DNA of 64,000 nucleotides from Closterium sp. Naga37s-1. Lineage: Eukaryota > Streptophyta > Zygnematophyceae > Desmidiales > Closteriaceae. Where the stretch lies: assembly GCA_947471745.1 (NCBI GenBank), contig CANJKZ010000406.1, positions 93,501 through 157,500 on the forward strand. The letters are read 5' to 3'. Shown here one piece after another: positions 52,290 through 64,000 of this stretch. Each line of letters opens with the position of its first letter. Within the stretch, counting starts at the first letter, position 1. A program made the position numbers and the translations under genes. Under the pieces are notes generated by a model, which did not search any database, had not been told where the DNA came from, and saw nothing but the letters and a program-made list of their open reading frames with translations.

Positions 52290-53000
52290 GGGAACTAGAG
52301 GGCGGAAGGTGAGGAGTGAGGGGGAAGGGGAGGGCATGAAAAGGAAGGAAAGGGTTGAGAAGGGATGGGGGGGCAGGGCAGGGAGGGAAAGGCAGGGATT
52401 GAGTGGGCAGGTAGGGAACAGGGCAGGGGGTGGGGGGAAGGAGGCCTGAGGGTGGTGGGAAGGTGAGTGAGAGTGCGAGAGGACGAGTGAGAGAGTGCGA
52501 GAGGACTGAGAGTGAGAGAGAGTGTGGGAGGAAGGAGAGTGAGAGTGCGGAAGGAAGGAGAGAGAGAGGAAGGACACCTGGGCAGGGAGTGGAAGGACGC
52601 ATGGAGAGGGAGATTATGGGGGAAAGCAGGGAAGGGGATGGGGGAAAGGGGATGGGGGGAAGGGGATGGGGGAAAGGGGATGGGGGGAAGGGGATGGGGG
52701 AAAGGGGATGGGGGGAAGGGGATGGGGGGAAGCAGGGAACGGGATGGGGGGAAGCAGGGAAGGGGATGGGGGGAAGGGGATGAGGGGAAGCAGGGAAGGG
52801 GATGGGGGGAAGGGGATGGGGGGAAGCAGGGAAGGGGATAGGGCAGAGGGATGGGGGAAGCATGGCCGAAGGAGGGACGAAGCAGGGCGGAGGGAAGGGG
52901 GAAGCAGGGGGGATGGAGGGGGGAAGCAGGGAGGAGGGAGGGGGGAAGCAGGTGAGGCAAAGGAGAATAGATTGGGGGGTGAACAGAGCTGGTAGGAGAA
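52290..53000. repeat. G-rich array GATGGGGGGAAGGG
   Basis: 14-bp units (gatggggg(g/a)aagggg) at 52620-52840, with GGGGGAAGCAGG(G/A) units continuing to 52960 and looser purine-rich repeats before. No supported gene. Confidence 0.85.
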
Positions 53001-53089
53001 AGGGAGGTTGGTCAAAATAATGAGGGGTGTAAGCAATCAGGGGGAAGTGAGGTCGATGGGGAGAGGGAGTGAGGGAAGTACCCGCTCTC

Positions 53090-53565
53090 ACCCTCTGTCT
53101 CTCACTCTCTGCCCTTCCCCCTCTGTTCCTCCCCCTCCATCCTTCCCCGTCTGTCTCTCCCCCTCGGCCCTTCACCCTCTGTCTCTCCACCTGTGTCCTT
53201 CCCCCTCTGTCTCTCCCCCTCTGTCCTCCCCCCTATTCCTTGCCACCTGTTCTGTCTCTCCCCCTCTGTCCTTTCCCCTCTTCCCCTTGTCCTTCCCCTT
53301 CTGTCCTTCTCATCTCCTCCGCCCGTTCCCTTCCTGTTCCCCGCCCATCAATCATTATTTCACTGTGGCACCATCCGCCCCTCAGCTGTCCATCCCCCTC
53401 TGTCTCTCCCCCTCTGTCCTTCCCCCTCTTCCCCTTGTCCTTCCCCTTCTGTCCTTCTCATCTCCCCCGCCCATTCCCTTCCTGTTCCCCGCCCATCAAT
53501 CATTATTTCACTGTGACACCATCCGCCCCTCAGCTGTCCATCCCCCTCTGTCTCTCCCGCTCTGC
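53090..53565. repeat. CT-rich array with ~148-bp duplicated block
   Basis: A block containing CGCCCATCAATCATTATTTC recurs (53342 and 53490), each preceded by CCCCCTCTGTCTCTCC-type repeats. No gene is supported; 53570-53869 is the 3' flank of C2. Confidence 0.8.
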
Positions 53566-53869
53566 CCATGGAAAAGAAATTCTGTCTTCAATCATTCGGA
53601 TTTCTATTTATTTGTTTTTAAGCGACTGTTTCCTCAACAAAGTCTGTCGCATATGGGATCCAACCGTAGCTTTTCTTCACCAGCCCGAAGCCCCTGCGCC
53701 TGTTTGAAAAAAAACAATATTAGAATTTCTTTACGTTCCAAAATGGTGAATTAAGCAATTTGAGCAGTTCATAGAAGTGATGATGAAAGAAAGAATTGGA
53801 ATACGCACACCCACTTATCCAAGGGTTATCACACGCCCACGACAGCATCTGAACGACGAGGAGCAGGCC

Positions 53870-54087
53870 TCAAAACCCCGCTTCTGCTGCCTTCCCTTCC
53901 TTGGGAGTGGCACCCCACCCAGCATACTCAGAGTCATCCTCGGGATCCTCATGCACCCACGACGCCTGCACGCTCTCCAGGTTCGGCCGGGCCACCCGTG
54001 CCCGACCTCTCGCTCCTTCTGATCCCACTCGTCCAGAACACAGCACCCTCTGATCTGCTCCGCCTACTCTTCCCTGTACCTGCTCTC

Positions 54088-54156
<69 letters not shown>

Positions 54157-55276
54157 CCTGCTGCTGCTTCTGCTGCCGCTGCCCCTGCTGCTGCTGATCT
54201 CCCATCCGGCGAAGCCTAGCAGGTCTCTGCTTGCGAGGGCTGCTGTCATCATCCGAACCAGCAGGGGTGTGTGCTGCTGAGTCAGCAGGTGTGTGGGTGG
54301 CCGAACCAGCAGGGCTAGCTCCGGGAGAGAGCCACGCGCCGAGGCCAGACGATTGCAGCAGGTGAGAAACTGCTGAGAAGGTTCCGGGAAGCTGCGAGAG
54401 GGGGCCGGGGAGGTAGGCCGGAGCTGCCTCTGCTGGTGAGGCAGGAATTGTTGTTGCTGTTGCTCTGGCTGCTGCTTCTGCTGTTGCTGTTGCTGTGGCA
54501 GTTGCAGCAGCAACACCGTTTGCACTGGGATCAGCAGCAGAAGCAGCAGAATTAGCAGCAGAATTAGCAGTGGCGGCATTAGCAGCAGAAGCAGCGGAGT
54601 GAGCCTGAGCCGCTCGTTTCAACCGCAAGGCCTCGTTGTGTCTCGCCATCGCCTCTGCTGCTCCTTCCTTCCCACTCCCTCCCTTCACAGCCCCCTCTCG
54701 AGGCAACTTGGGTACACCTGAGTCCCATCCTGCTGCTCCCTCTGCTGATCCCCCTGCTGCTCCCCCTGCTGCTCCCCCTGCCGCTCCCCCTGCTCCTTCC
54801 CGTGCTGCTGCTGCTGCTGCTGCTGCGGCTGCTGCTTCTCCCCGTTTCCACAACCCTCCGCCTCCTCCTCCTCCACCTCGGGGAGACTTGGGTGCCGCTG
54901 TGTCCCCTCCTGCTGCTGCTCGTGGGGAGTTGAGGCTCTTGCTGAGAAGGCCTTGAGTGGGAGGTGTCCAAGGCACGATGCTCCTCCTGCCCATTCCCCG
55001 AGGAGACTTGGGTACCCCTATTCCTTCCGCTCCTCTGGTGGGAGATTTGATCCCGGTGGGAGATTTGATCCCGGTGGGAGATTTGATCCCGGTGGGAGAT
55101 TTGATCCCGGTTGGGGATTTGATACCGGTGGGGTAGGATGTGGCAAGGCTGCCAGACCCATAGCTGGTGCTCCGACCGATATTCTCCCTCATGTCCTTGC
55201 TCAAGCTATCTCCGTCCCTAATCCTATCCATACTCCCACCAGTGACCGTACCGATGCTCCTGCCAACGCCTGTGCC

Positions 55277-55318
<42 letters not shown>

Positions 55319-58300
55319 GCCACCGACTGCCACTCGCCGCACCTCATCTACCTTTCCCTTCCCTCCGTTGCCCTCTCCTCCTTCCCTTCCCACCCCTTCT
55401 TGCCCATTCCCTTTCCCATCCTTCTCTCTTCGACCTTCTTCCACTCCCCTTCTCCCTCCTCCATCCATCTCTATTTCTGCTCCCCCTCCCTTCACCCCAG
55501 AAGCAATCGGCATTGCTCGTGGTGACAGCAAGCTTGGAAGCTCCCCTCCTCCTCCCCCTCCCCTCCTTCCTCCATCCCCCCTTCTCTCTCCTCCCCTTCC
55601 TTTCACCCCAACTGCAAGCTTCGCTACTCTAAGTGACAAACCCCCTTGCTCCTCTCTCTCTCCTTGGTTCCTTCTCGCCCAACCGCTAGAGCCCTCCTCT
55701 CTACCCCCTCTGCTCGCTATCCCCTCTCTTCTCCCTCCCTCCCTGCTCTCCCCCATATCCCACTCGTTCAATCCAAAGTCAAGGCCGGAAAACGATTTGG
55801 TCTGCCTGTGCCTGGGCTTGCCACTGCCCCGACCACCTGAAATTTCACCTGCTGACACCCCACCACCTGAAATTTCACCTGCTGACATCCCACCACCTGA
55901 AATTTCACCTGCTGACACCCCACCACCTGAATCCTCACCGCCCAAAACCCCACCACCACCAGCAGCACCACCAGGAGCAGCAGCAGCAACAGCAGAACCC
56001 CCCGTGTTTCCCCTTGCGACAGCAAGCCGTGCTTTGCTGGCCTGCACACCCTCTTCTCGTCCCACCCCCTCTTTCCGTGCTCCCCCCTCTTGCCCTTGCT
56101 TTGCCCCACCACCCTTGTTTCCCCTCTCTTCCTGTCCAGGTACATTGAACCTGACCTCTTTTGGCTGCGCCTCAATATCCGTCTGTCTAGGTGCATTGAA
56201 TCTGACCTCTTTTGGCTGATCCTGAAAACATGTCTCTCCATTTGCAATCAAGCTAAAGTCAAAGTCAGAAAACGACTGGCATTGCCTGTGCCTGGACTCA
56301 TCACTGCCCCCACCACCTGAGATTTCACCTGCAGATATCCTACCACCAGAAACCCCACCAGCAGCACCAGCGGCAGCAGCCTTTGCAATCCCGGTTCTTC
56401 CCTTTGGGATGGGAACCCGTACATTGCTGGCCCTCACACCCTCTCCCTGTCCCCTCCCCTCTTCTCGCCCCACCCTCTCTTGCCATACTGCCTTGTTTTG
56501 TCCCGAATCATACCCGCCACCCGACCTCCCTCTGGCTTCTTGTCCAGGTGCATTGAACCTGGATTCTTCTTGCTGATCCACCGCGAGAAATGCCTGTCCA
56601 GGTGCATTGAACCTGGACTCTTCTCGCTGATCCTCAAGAAACGTCTCTCCAGGTGCCATCGAGCTGAAGTCAAAGTCAGAAAACGACTGGCATTGCCTGT
56701 GCCTGGACTTACCACTGCCCCCACCACCTGCAACTCCACCTGCTAACACTCTACCACCTGAATTTTCACCTGCTAACACTCTACCACCTGAATTTTCACC
56801 TGCTAACACTCTACCACCTGAATTTTCACCTGCTAACACTCTACCACCTGAATTTTCACCTGCTAACACTCTACCACCTGAATTTTCACTTGGAAACACT
56901 CTACCACCTGAATTTTCACCTGCTAACACTCTACCACCTGCTGATACCCTACCACCAGTGGCAGCAGCAGCAGCAGGAGCGGCTGCACCAGCAGCGGCTG
57001 CTTTCAAAATCCCAGTTCTTCCCTTTGGGATGGGAACCCGTGTATTGCCGTCATTCGCACCCGCTTCCCTTCCCATCCCCTCTTCTCTTCCCTCATCTTC
57101 TCGTCCCATCTTGCCTTGCCGTATCGCCCCGTTTCGCCCCAACGTTCTCCTGCCACCCATCTCCGGCTGGGTCTCAAACACTGTCTGTCCAGGTGCATTG
57201 AACCTGGACGCTTTTGGCTGATCCTCAAGAAACGCCTCTCCAGGTGCATTGAACATGGACTCTTTTGGCTGATCTTCCGCAAGAAACGTCTGTCCATTCG
57301 CAATCAAGCCAAAGTCAAAGCCGGAAAACGACTGGCACTGCCTGTGCCTGGGCTTGCTAATGCTCCCACCACCTGAAACAGCACCACCTGAAACAGCACC
57401 AGCGGTAGCAGCAGAGGCTCCTGAAACCCCCCTAGCCCTCCTGCTTGGGATGACAAACCGTACACCCTTCTCTTGCCCCTCCTTTTCCCCAGCACCCATT
57501 TTCTTCCTCTCCTCCTTTCCGGGTACATTGAACCTGGACTCTTTCGGCTGCCCTGGCCCTGGCGGTGGGCACACAGAGAGAAGGATTCTGGACCGGGAAA
57601 ATGCCACAGGCGTAGCGATTGGAGTACACTCCTCCTCATCCTCCTCTTCTTCCTCTTCCTCTTCCTCCTCCTCCTCTTTCCCCTCCTCCCTATCCCCCTC
57701 TTTTTCCATCTCCCCATCAGAAAAGCCGGAAGGAGAAAGGCTTAACGAATTCCCTACAGGAGAGGGTATAGCAGGAGTAGAGAGAGGGGTGGCGATCGGA
57801 GTGAGTCCATCGTCCTTCTCATCGTCACTCTCCTCATCGCCCTCCTCTCCCATTTCCCCTTCTCCGTTTTCCCTCTCTCCTTCCGCATCTTTTCTCTCCG
57901 GTACCCCAAAAGCACCACCCTTACTCTCCCTTTTCCCTCTCTCCTCCTGTTCCAAGTAAAAAACGCTGACCTTTTCTTGCAGACCTTTCTGACAGAGTAC
58001 CCCCCTCCTCCCTCCTCCTCCTCTTCCTCCTCCTCCTCCTCCTCCTCCTCCTCCTCCTCCTCCTCCTCCTCCTCCTCCTCCTCCTCCTCCTCCAACTGCC
58101 CTTAGCTCCGAGAATCCAGAAAAGGACGAGAAACGCCGGCCCACTTTATTACCCCAGGGAACCACCATCGGCCTTTCCAAACCTTCACTGGTGACCCTAA
58201 CCGCGCCTTGCCAAAGCCCTGAGGCTCGGTCCGAACCTTGGATCTCCACACCTCCATTGCCTTCATCTCCCGAGCCTCCGCCTGCCGGGCCTCCGTCTGC

Positions 58301-59468
58301 TGAGCCTCGGTCTGCCGAACCTGGGAGTAACGTGCCGAACTCGAAGCTGTTGTTATGAGTCAAGTGGCTTGTAGGGCGAGGTGCCTCGTTGTTAGCAGCA
58401 ACAGTAGTTGCAGGAGCAACAGAAGCAGCAGCAGAATTAGCAGCAGTGTTCCCACCAGAAACCGCAGAAGTAGTCGCAGCAGCAGCAGCAGCAGCAGCAG
58501 CATCAGCAGCAGAAGCAGAATCAGCACCAAAAACGTCTCTTGTAGCAGCGCCTGTAATGGTGCTGATGTCTGTAGCAGCACCTGTAACAGCTCCAGAAAG
58601 AGAATCAAAAGCGAAGCTGCACCTGCTGCCTCTTCGTTCCCCCCTTCCCCTTCCGTTTCCTTCCTTGCCCCACCTTCCTCCTTCCTCCTCTCCTCCCTCC
58701 TCTCTTCCCTCCTCTCTTCCATCCTCTCTTCCCTTCTCTCTTCCCTTCTCTCTCACTGCACTGAACCAGCTCGAATCCGGACTCGCCAATTCTGTTCCAC
58801 TCACTACCTCCCTTTCATCCTCACTAGAAAACTCCCCACTATCACCACAACCACCTCTCTCCAAAACACCAACATCAGAAACACTCTTAGGAATCTCGAT
58901 ACACCCCTTTTGTGTATCAAGACCCATCCCAACACCTGCACACCCCCCACTCCCATCCACCCTCAACTCTTGTCCACCCATCCTTGCCTTACCAGACATC
59001 TCAGAACCCGTCCCACTCTCACACTCACTCACCCCTACCGCTTGCGCACCCATCCTTGCAACGTGAGAGGACTCAAAGCCCACTCCAACCCCATCCAGGC
59101 TCAACTTTCGTCTGCCCTTCCATGCCTTTTGGAACAGCGTCTCACGATTGCTGCTGCCCTTCTTGCTGCTAATATAATCGCTGCTGCTAGAATTGCTGGT
59201 GACGCTAGTGCTGCTGCTGCTGCTGCTGCTCTTGCTGCCCATACTACTGCCGCTGCTGTTAGAATTGCTGGTGCTGCTGCTCCTGCTGCTGCTGCTAGAA
59301 TTGCTGCTGCCTGTGCTGCTGCTAGCATTGCTGGTGCCGCCAGTGTTGCGGTTGGTGCCGACAGTGCTGCTGCGTAAGGAGGTGGTGATGAGGGGAAGGT
59401 TCTTAGGCTGACTGCCGGTGGTGTGTCGTCTGTTTACTTTTGCAAAAGTGGCAGCAGAAGCGGCAGAG

Positions 59469-59500
<32 letters not shown>

Positions 59501-60660
59501 GGCAGAAGCATCAGCAGAAGCATCAGCGGCAGCATCAGCAGCAGCAGCAGAGAGAGGTGGGGTGGGGCTGCCAGTGGGGAAAATGGAGAGAGCACGAGCA
59601 GGCAACGAGTGGCTGGGATTCGACGCAGAGTCTGCCGTTGCAGATGGACGGTCAGATGCCCGTTGACGACCGTTCTCCGAGAAATCCTGGCCGTTGATGT
59701 TAGCAACGGGCTGTGCGTTGCTCGGGGTGTAACGACCGCTCTTGAGAGTGCGGTTACCACTGCTGCTGATGCTAGTGTGGTTACCAGCAGTATCAAAGCT
59801 AGCAGATGTGGAGGAGGAGGAGGAGGAGGAGGAGGAGGAGGAGGAGGAGGAGGAGGAGGAGGAGGAGGAGGAGGAGGAGGAGGAGGAGGAGGAGGAGAGA
59901 GCTGAAAGGAGGGAAGGGGAGAGGGTAACATTGAGACAGGCATCGGTGACAGATTGAGCACGCCTGTGCGTTCCCCTTCCCCTTCCCCTTCCTCTTCCCC
60001 TTCCCCTGCCACTGTCAATGCCACTGCCACGGCCCCTTCCGCTGCCAGTGTCACTGTCACTGGCCCTCCTCTTTGCTTCTCCCACTCCTCCCACTCCTCC
60101 CACTCCACACGTTACACCTGCGCCCTCTTCTCTCTCTCCCTTGCTGCTCTCTCCCCTTCCTACCCTCCCACTCTCTCCCCCTCCACCCCTCCCCCTCTCT
60201 CCCCCTCCTCCCTCCTTACTTTCTCCCCCTCCTCCCATACGCGTTTCAGTATGTTTCTGTTCCAGATGGGATGTCCCATTAAAAGTCATGATCCGGGTGC
60301 TTACACTGCCGCTATTGAGTGTGCTACTAACGGGAATGCTGCTGCTATCAGCCTTGGCAACGGGAGGGGATGGAGGGGAGAGAGCACCCGGTCGAAAGCA
60401 AGTGGAATGGGGAAGAGTGGAAAGGAGGGAGGAGCCGAGAGGGGAGGAGAGAGGGGAATCGAGAGGGGAGGCGAGAGGGGAAGAGAGAGGGGAGGAGAGG
60501 CGAGATAAGGGGGAACTGTTAAGAGAGGAAGAGGTAGGGAAAGTGCTGAATGTCTTCTTGGAGAATGAAGGCTTGGGAATGTGAAGCGCTCGCCGCCAAT
60601 CCTTGCCCTTGCTTCTGCCACTGCTGCTAGAGGCGGTGGTGTTGCTGCTGCTGCTACTGC

Positions 60661-60706
<46 letters not shown>

Positions 60707-63656
60707 AGTGGTGGTGCTGCTGCTAGTGTTGCTAGTGTTTGCATTGTTAGTGCTGCTGCTTCTATCATTGCTACTCCCGCTCTCACTCAGCTGGTTCATA
60801 TTCCTCTCATCCTTCTCCCCTCTCACTCCCTCCGCTCCCACTCCCTCCTCCCTCACTTCCTCCTCGCTATATGAGCACTCCTCCTCATACTCACCACTGT
60901 CAACCTTATCACTATCCCCATCACTATCACCAAAGGATTTATCAAATCGTTTTGTCCCCTTTTTAAACAGCTTCCGTAGCATCCCTTTCTTCGCTTTCTC
61001 CTCACCACTAGAGTTACTTTTGACAATCCGCATCACCTTTTCGTCTCCCTCTCTCCTTCCACTCCTCCCTCGCTCCTCCTCCATCCTCTCCTCCTCCCCC
61101 TCCCTGTTCCCCTTTCTCTCCTCCTCCTCCTTCTCTTCCGTTTCCTCCTTTCCCTCCTTTCCCTCCTTTCCCTCCTTCCCACTGCCCCGCAATTTAAAAG
61201 GAAATCCACCCTTTTTTACCCCAGAGCTATCCGTAACAAGTGGCTTCCCATTCCTCATCTCTTCTCCTCCCACATCCTCCTCCCTCTCCTCTTCCTTTCG
61301 TCTAAGTGTTTTACTTACCAGCCCCAACCCCCGGCCCAAACCGCTCTTTTTGAACCTCGACTTGCTCGGTTGTGGCGACCCATACCTTTCACTAGCATCT
61401 GATCCGCTATAAGCAGATTCACTACCGCTTTGTGGTGATCCTGGCATGTCAAAATCCATCTCTAGAAGCCATACAGGGGAAGATGAAGAGCGAGTGTGAT
61501 AGACACGAGAAGGTAAGCTTCCCTTAGGCTTACCCCTCTCCCCCTCTCCTCCCCTTCTCCTCCCTCCTCCTCCTCCTCCTCCTCCTCCTCCTCCTCCTCC
61601 TCCTCCTCCTCCTCCTCCTCCTCCTCCTCCTCCTCCTCCTCCTCCTCCTCCTCCTCCTCCTCCTCCTCCTTCTCCTTCTCCTCCCCCTCCTCCTCCCCCT
61701 TCTCCCTCCTCACTCACACCAGCAGCAGCCAATGCAGCAGCAGCAGCGCCAGGAAGCAGAGTCCCAGCCGCCTTTCTAACCATCTCTTGTGCCCTGTGCG
61801 GTTCAGAAAGTGGGACGCAAACCACACTGCTGCCTGCCACGTGGCAATCCGCAGAGCCGCCACGTGTGTGCTCCACTGACCCACGCAGTTGGCTTAGAAG
61901 CATCCCATCTTGCTGATTTTGATGAGCTGGCTGCTGAGGTGGCATGAAGGCAGCACTATGGGCGTCTTTCCAGGCTGCATGTGCACCGTTGATCATGGAG
62001 ATCGTACGGCTGAGAGTTACGGGTTTCTCCCGAAAGGAAATGGAGCAAGGAAGGTCCACTGGGGGGAAGTGGGGGAAAGGGGGGAACCGGTGGGGGCGAA
62101 TGGGGAAATTGGGGGGGAGGGGTGGGGAAGGGGGGTAAAAGAACGGAAGGGGAAGGGTCTGGAGGGGAACAAAATGGGGAGGGGGGGAAAGGGGAGTATG
62201 GAGTCCGAATGGCCAAAGGTTGGGGGAAGGGAAAGCAGGGGGGCTCAGAATGAGATTCTATTAATTTTTTAAGAGAGCATCCGTGTTGGCAGGACAGAAA
62301 GGGTGCAAAAGAGCAAAGGAAGTTGCCTGATGATGTGGAGAAATATAAATTGAAAGATAAAAGGGGAAACAGCTTTACCCTATCATATACCACTGTACAT
62401 TGTACAGTGGTAACATGTTTCTAGAAAGGGCTTGCCAGTTTCGTCAACTCACGCGGTGACAAGCATCCTCGAAACTTGAGCCACTCGCGAATCTCCTCCA
62501 GACGCGTCGCCATACGATCGTCGCCATTGTAGCTACCGTCGCACTCCCTCCCCCCCACCTTGGAGCTAGGGACCCGCTCGTTTCTGTCACCTTCACTCGT
62601 TCGAAGACCACCTTCCGAATTTAAGTCGCTCGTTACAATCACAGTCCAGCGCGTGTGAAGGTTCGGACTAACCACCAGAAACGCCAGAAGAGCCTTCACC
62701 AAATACACCTGCCCCACTTCCGCCCGCGCTCCCCCAATATCCACCACCTCCAGGGGGCCGTGTGAGCCGCCGCCCGTAACGCTTCCGCCAAAAGCGCGCT
62801 TTTCCCCCGTTCCCGCACTTAGCGAGCGCGGCGTAAAGTAGCCGTTACCGCCGCCGCCTCCGCCGCCGCATCCGTCGCTGTCGCTATCAACACTCATGCT
62901 TCTGATGCTACTAGCGGTACTAGAAGCACCGTCGATTTCGTCGATTTCGAAGCAGCGGCAGGTTTGCGGGAGGAAGCCGACGTTCCATGGAAGGTTGTGA
63001 TTATAATGAGAGGGGAGATCGTTCACACCGCGGATTCGCAGCGGATGATGCGGAGGCTCCGCCACCGCCAGCTCCACCTGCGCCCACGTGCCGCGCGGAA
63101 CGGCGCAAACCATGCGGAAAAAATCGCCGCCGTCATCCGCGGGTGGTGCGGAAGCAGCGGAGGAGGCGGCGGAGGAGCTATTCAAAACCGCGGAGCCGCC
63201 TGCGTCCGCTGCTGCGCGAAGCGCGGGGAAGAGAGTAACTCTTGCTGAATTCAAGATACTTTTGTCTATTCTCGGCGTTTTACCATCTTGACTTCTATCG
63301 AACCCTCTTTGCGCCGTCGTCAAAGTGGCGGCATTGGCAGCATCGGCGGCGGCGGAGGAGGAGAGGCGCAGCGGGACCTGGTGCCATGGGGAAAGGGGGA
63401 CGACGACGAGGTCTTGCGCCGCTGCTGCTGCCGCCGGTGGCGGCGATGGCCGCGGCGAAAGCGGAGAAGCGAACCTCCCGAACTTCGACTTCGAACTACC
63501 CTTGGGAGTCTGCGGCGCGGCAAATGGCGGCGCTGCCGAAGCGCTGTTACCCGGCGACGGGTTTGGCGGCGGGACAGCGAGTCGCGCCCCGTTCAGGAGG
63601 AATTTTCGGTATAAGAGCGACCCGGAAGGGCCAATCTCGACCGCAGCATACTCCAT
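53870..63656 (-). CDS. Paralogue C2: giant low-complexity protein, function unknown
   Basis: Two exons, 63656-62453 and 62058-53870, with the same phase-1 junction as C1 (LSP(L)DLPCSISFREKP); 3,130 aa. The exon 1 globular blocks match C1 closely (VCAVPRGTWAQVELAVAEPP, NVGFLPQTCRCFEID, VEVGQVYLVKALLAFLVVSP, EEIREWLKFRGCLSP). The long second exon is Ser/Gly/Glu/Ala-rich. It carries four HRQ(C/T)xSFS(G/D)(F/L)DF motifs, each usually preceded by GGGSGK-like linkers and followed by PGxxFxxxQPKExRFNxPG repeats, a 30-bp NSGGRVLAGE array and an IKSPTG array. The poly-Gln C-terminal region is followed by about 75 aa absent from C1. Function unknown; the motif series suggests repeated phosphosites or docking sites, which is inference. 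Confidence 0.77.
54095..54165 (-). repeat. CTG/CAG run coding poly-Gln in C2
   Basis: Roughly 20 CTG triplets on the + strand, coding Gln on the minus strand near the C-terminus. Confidence 0.85.
55035..55130 (-). repeat. 18-bp coding repeat (SPTGIK) in C2
   Basis: Five in-frame units of GGAGATTTGATCCCGGTG type. C1 has two or three diverged units near 28017-28075. Confidence 0.85.
56730..56945 (-). repeat. 30-bp coding repeat (NSGGRVLAGE) in C2
   Basis: Seven tandem units of the type TTCACCTGCTAACACTCTAC plus ten bases; one variant reads RVFPSE. No comparable array in C1. Confidence 0.9.
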
Positions 63657-64000
63657 GGCTCAGTCGGACCGCTAGAATGCCTGGCAGTCGACCCAATGCG
63701 TTAGTGGGCCCGCTTAGTAACTTGCCAGTCGACCCAGTGGGTCAGTGAAACCGCTTAGATTCTTCGTGGTCGTGTTTCAAGGCGAGATTTAAAAACACTT
63801 AGCTGTTTCCGGTCGTCTATTTCTTAACGAGGCCCCTATACAGCGTACTGCGTGACGACTCTGTCATAATGGGAAGGACTTGGCTGCTTAATCACAAGTT
63901 TTAATCGTCTCGGAATTCGATTGCACATCTAGCCGAAAAACGTGTCAGCCGTAGTCAACAGACGAAAACGGCCCGCTGCAATTGAGCTGGTCTGGGCGTT
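63657..64000. promoter_or_regulatory. Upstream region of C2
   Basis: Includes a short tandem repeat of GCCAGTCGACCCAGTG type (63680-63745) and blocks shared with the C1 upstream region. No core promoter motif identified; the window ends here. Confidence 0.45.

Noticed and set aside
52258-53754. 310- and 248-aa ORFs rich in Pro/Ser/Leu
   Set aside because: Low-complexity G-rich and CT-rich repeats, with no splice-consistent structure.

Overview
The window looks like nuclear DNA of a GC-rich green-lineage eukaryote, most likely a streptophyte alga of the Zygnematophyceae/Closterium type. The lineage guess is inference. It rests on GT-AG introns, a plant-type PAM2-CUE-Smr protein, a plant-type A1 aspartic protease, extreme low-complexity coding sequence and abundant minisatellites. 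I recognised no tRNA, rRNA, CRISPR or bacterial features.

Layout. (1) 156-7693 (+): a seven-exon gene for a CID7-like poly(A)-binding-protein interactor with PAM2, CUE and Smr parts. (2) 10848-25811 (-): an eleven-exon plant-type membrane-anchored aspartic protease. Its exon phases all close and sum to 895 aa. Its introns are filled with copies of its own exon edges. (3) 26982-35494 (-) and 53870-63656 (-): tandem paralogues, here C1 and C2, of a very large low-complexity protein of unknown function. Each has two exons with a conserved phase-1 junction. (4) 36406-48412, between the paralogues: a 12,007-bp Mutator-like DNA transposon with long terminal inverted repeats, a perfect 9-bp target-site duplication and a transposase-like exon. 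(5) 48.4-53.8 kb: repeats, anonymous ORFs and one orphan exon that resembles a plastid transit peptide.

Two repeat phenomena stand out. First, 'exon echoes': almost every exon of the protease gene and several exons of the CID7-like gene have truncated copies nearby. Copies of exon 5' parts, with their acceptor, lie in the upstream intron. Copies of exon 3' parts, with their donor, lie in the downstream intron. Some became arrays: six 130-bp copies of the complete terminal protease exon, about seventeen 122-bp copies derived from exon 9, a 21-bp array and a 12-bp array that reiterate 5' splice sites, and five 3'-end copies of the Smr exon.

Second, 'palindrome-bridged duplications': at more than 20 places between 5.9 and 35.6 kb, two direct repeats of about 13-69 bp are separated by a short linker centred on a palindrome of the form TTTTGAG-NNNN-CTCAAAA. 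The centre varies as GTCGAC, GGCGCC, GAATTC or GACGTC, yet stays self-complementary. Two or three lie in frame inside C1 coding sequence, and C2 retains the single-copy state at the clearest of these. I know of no described element of this form. It is the best candidate here for an undescribed system, either a tiny palindromic insertion element with long target duplications or a templated repair/duplication process. An assembly artefact must be excluded with raw long reads.
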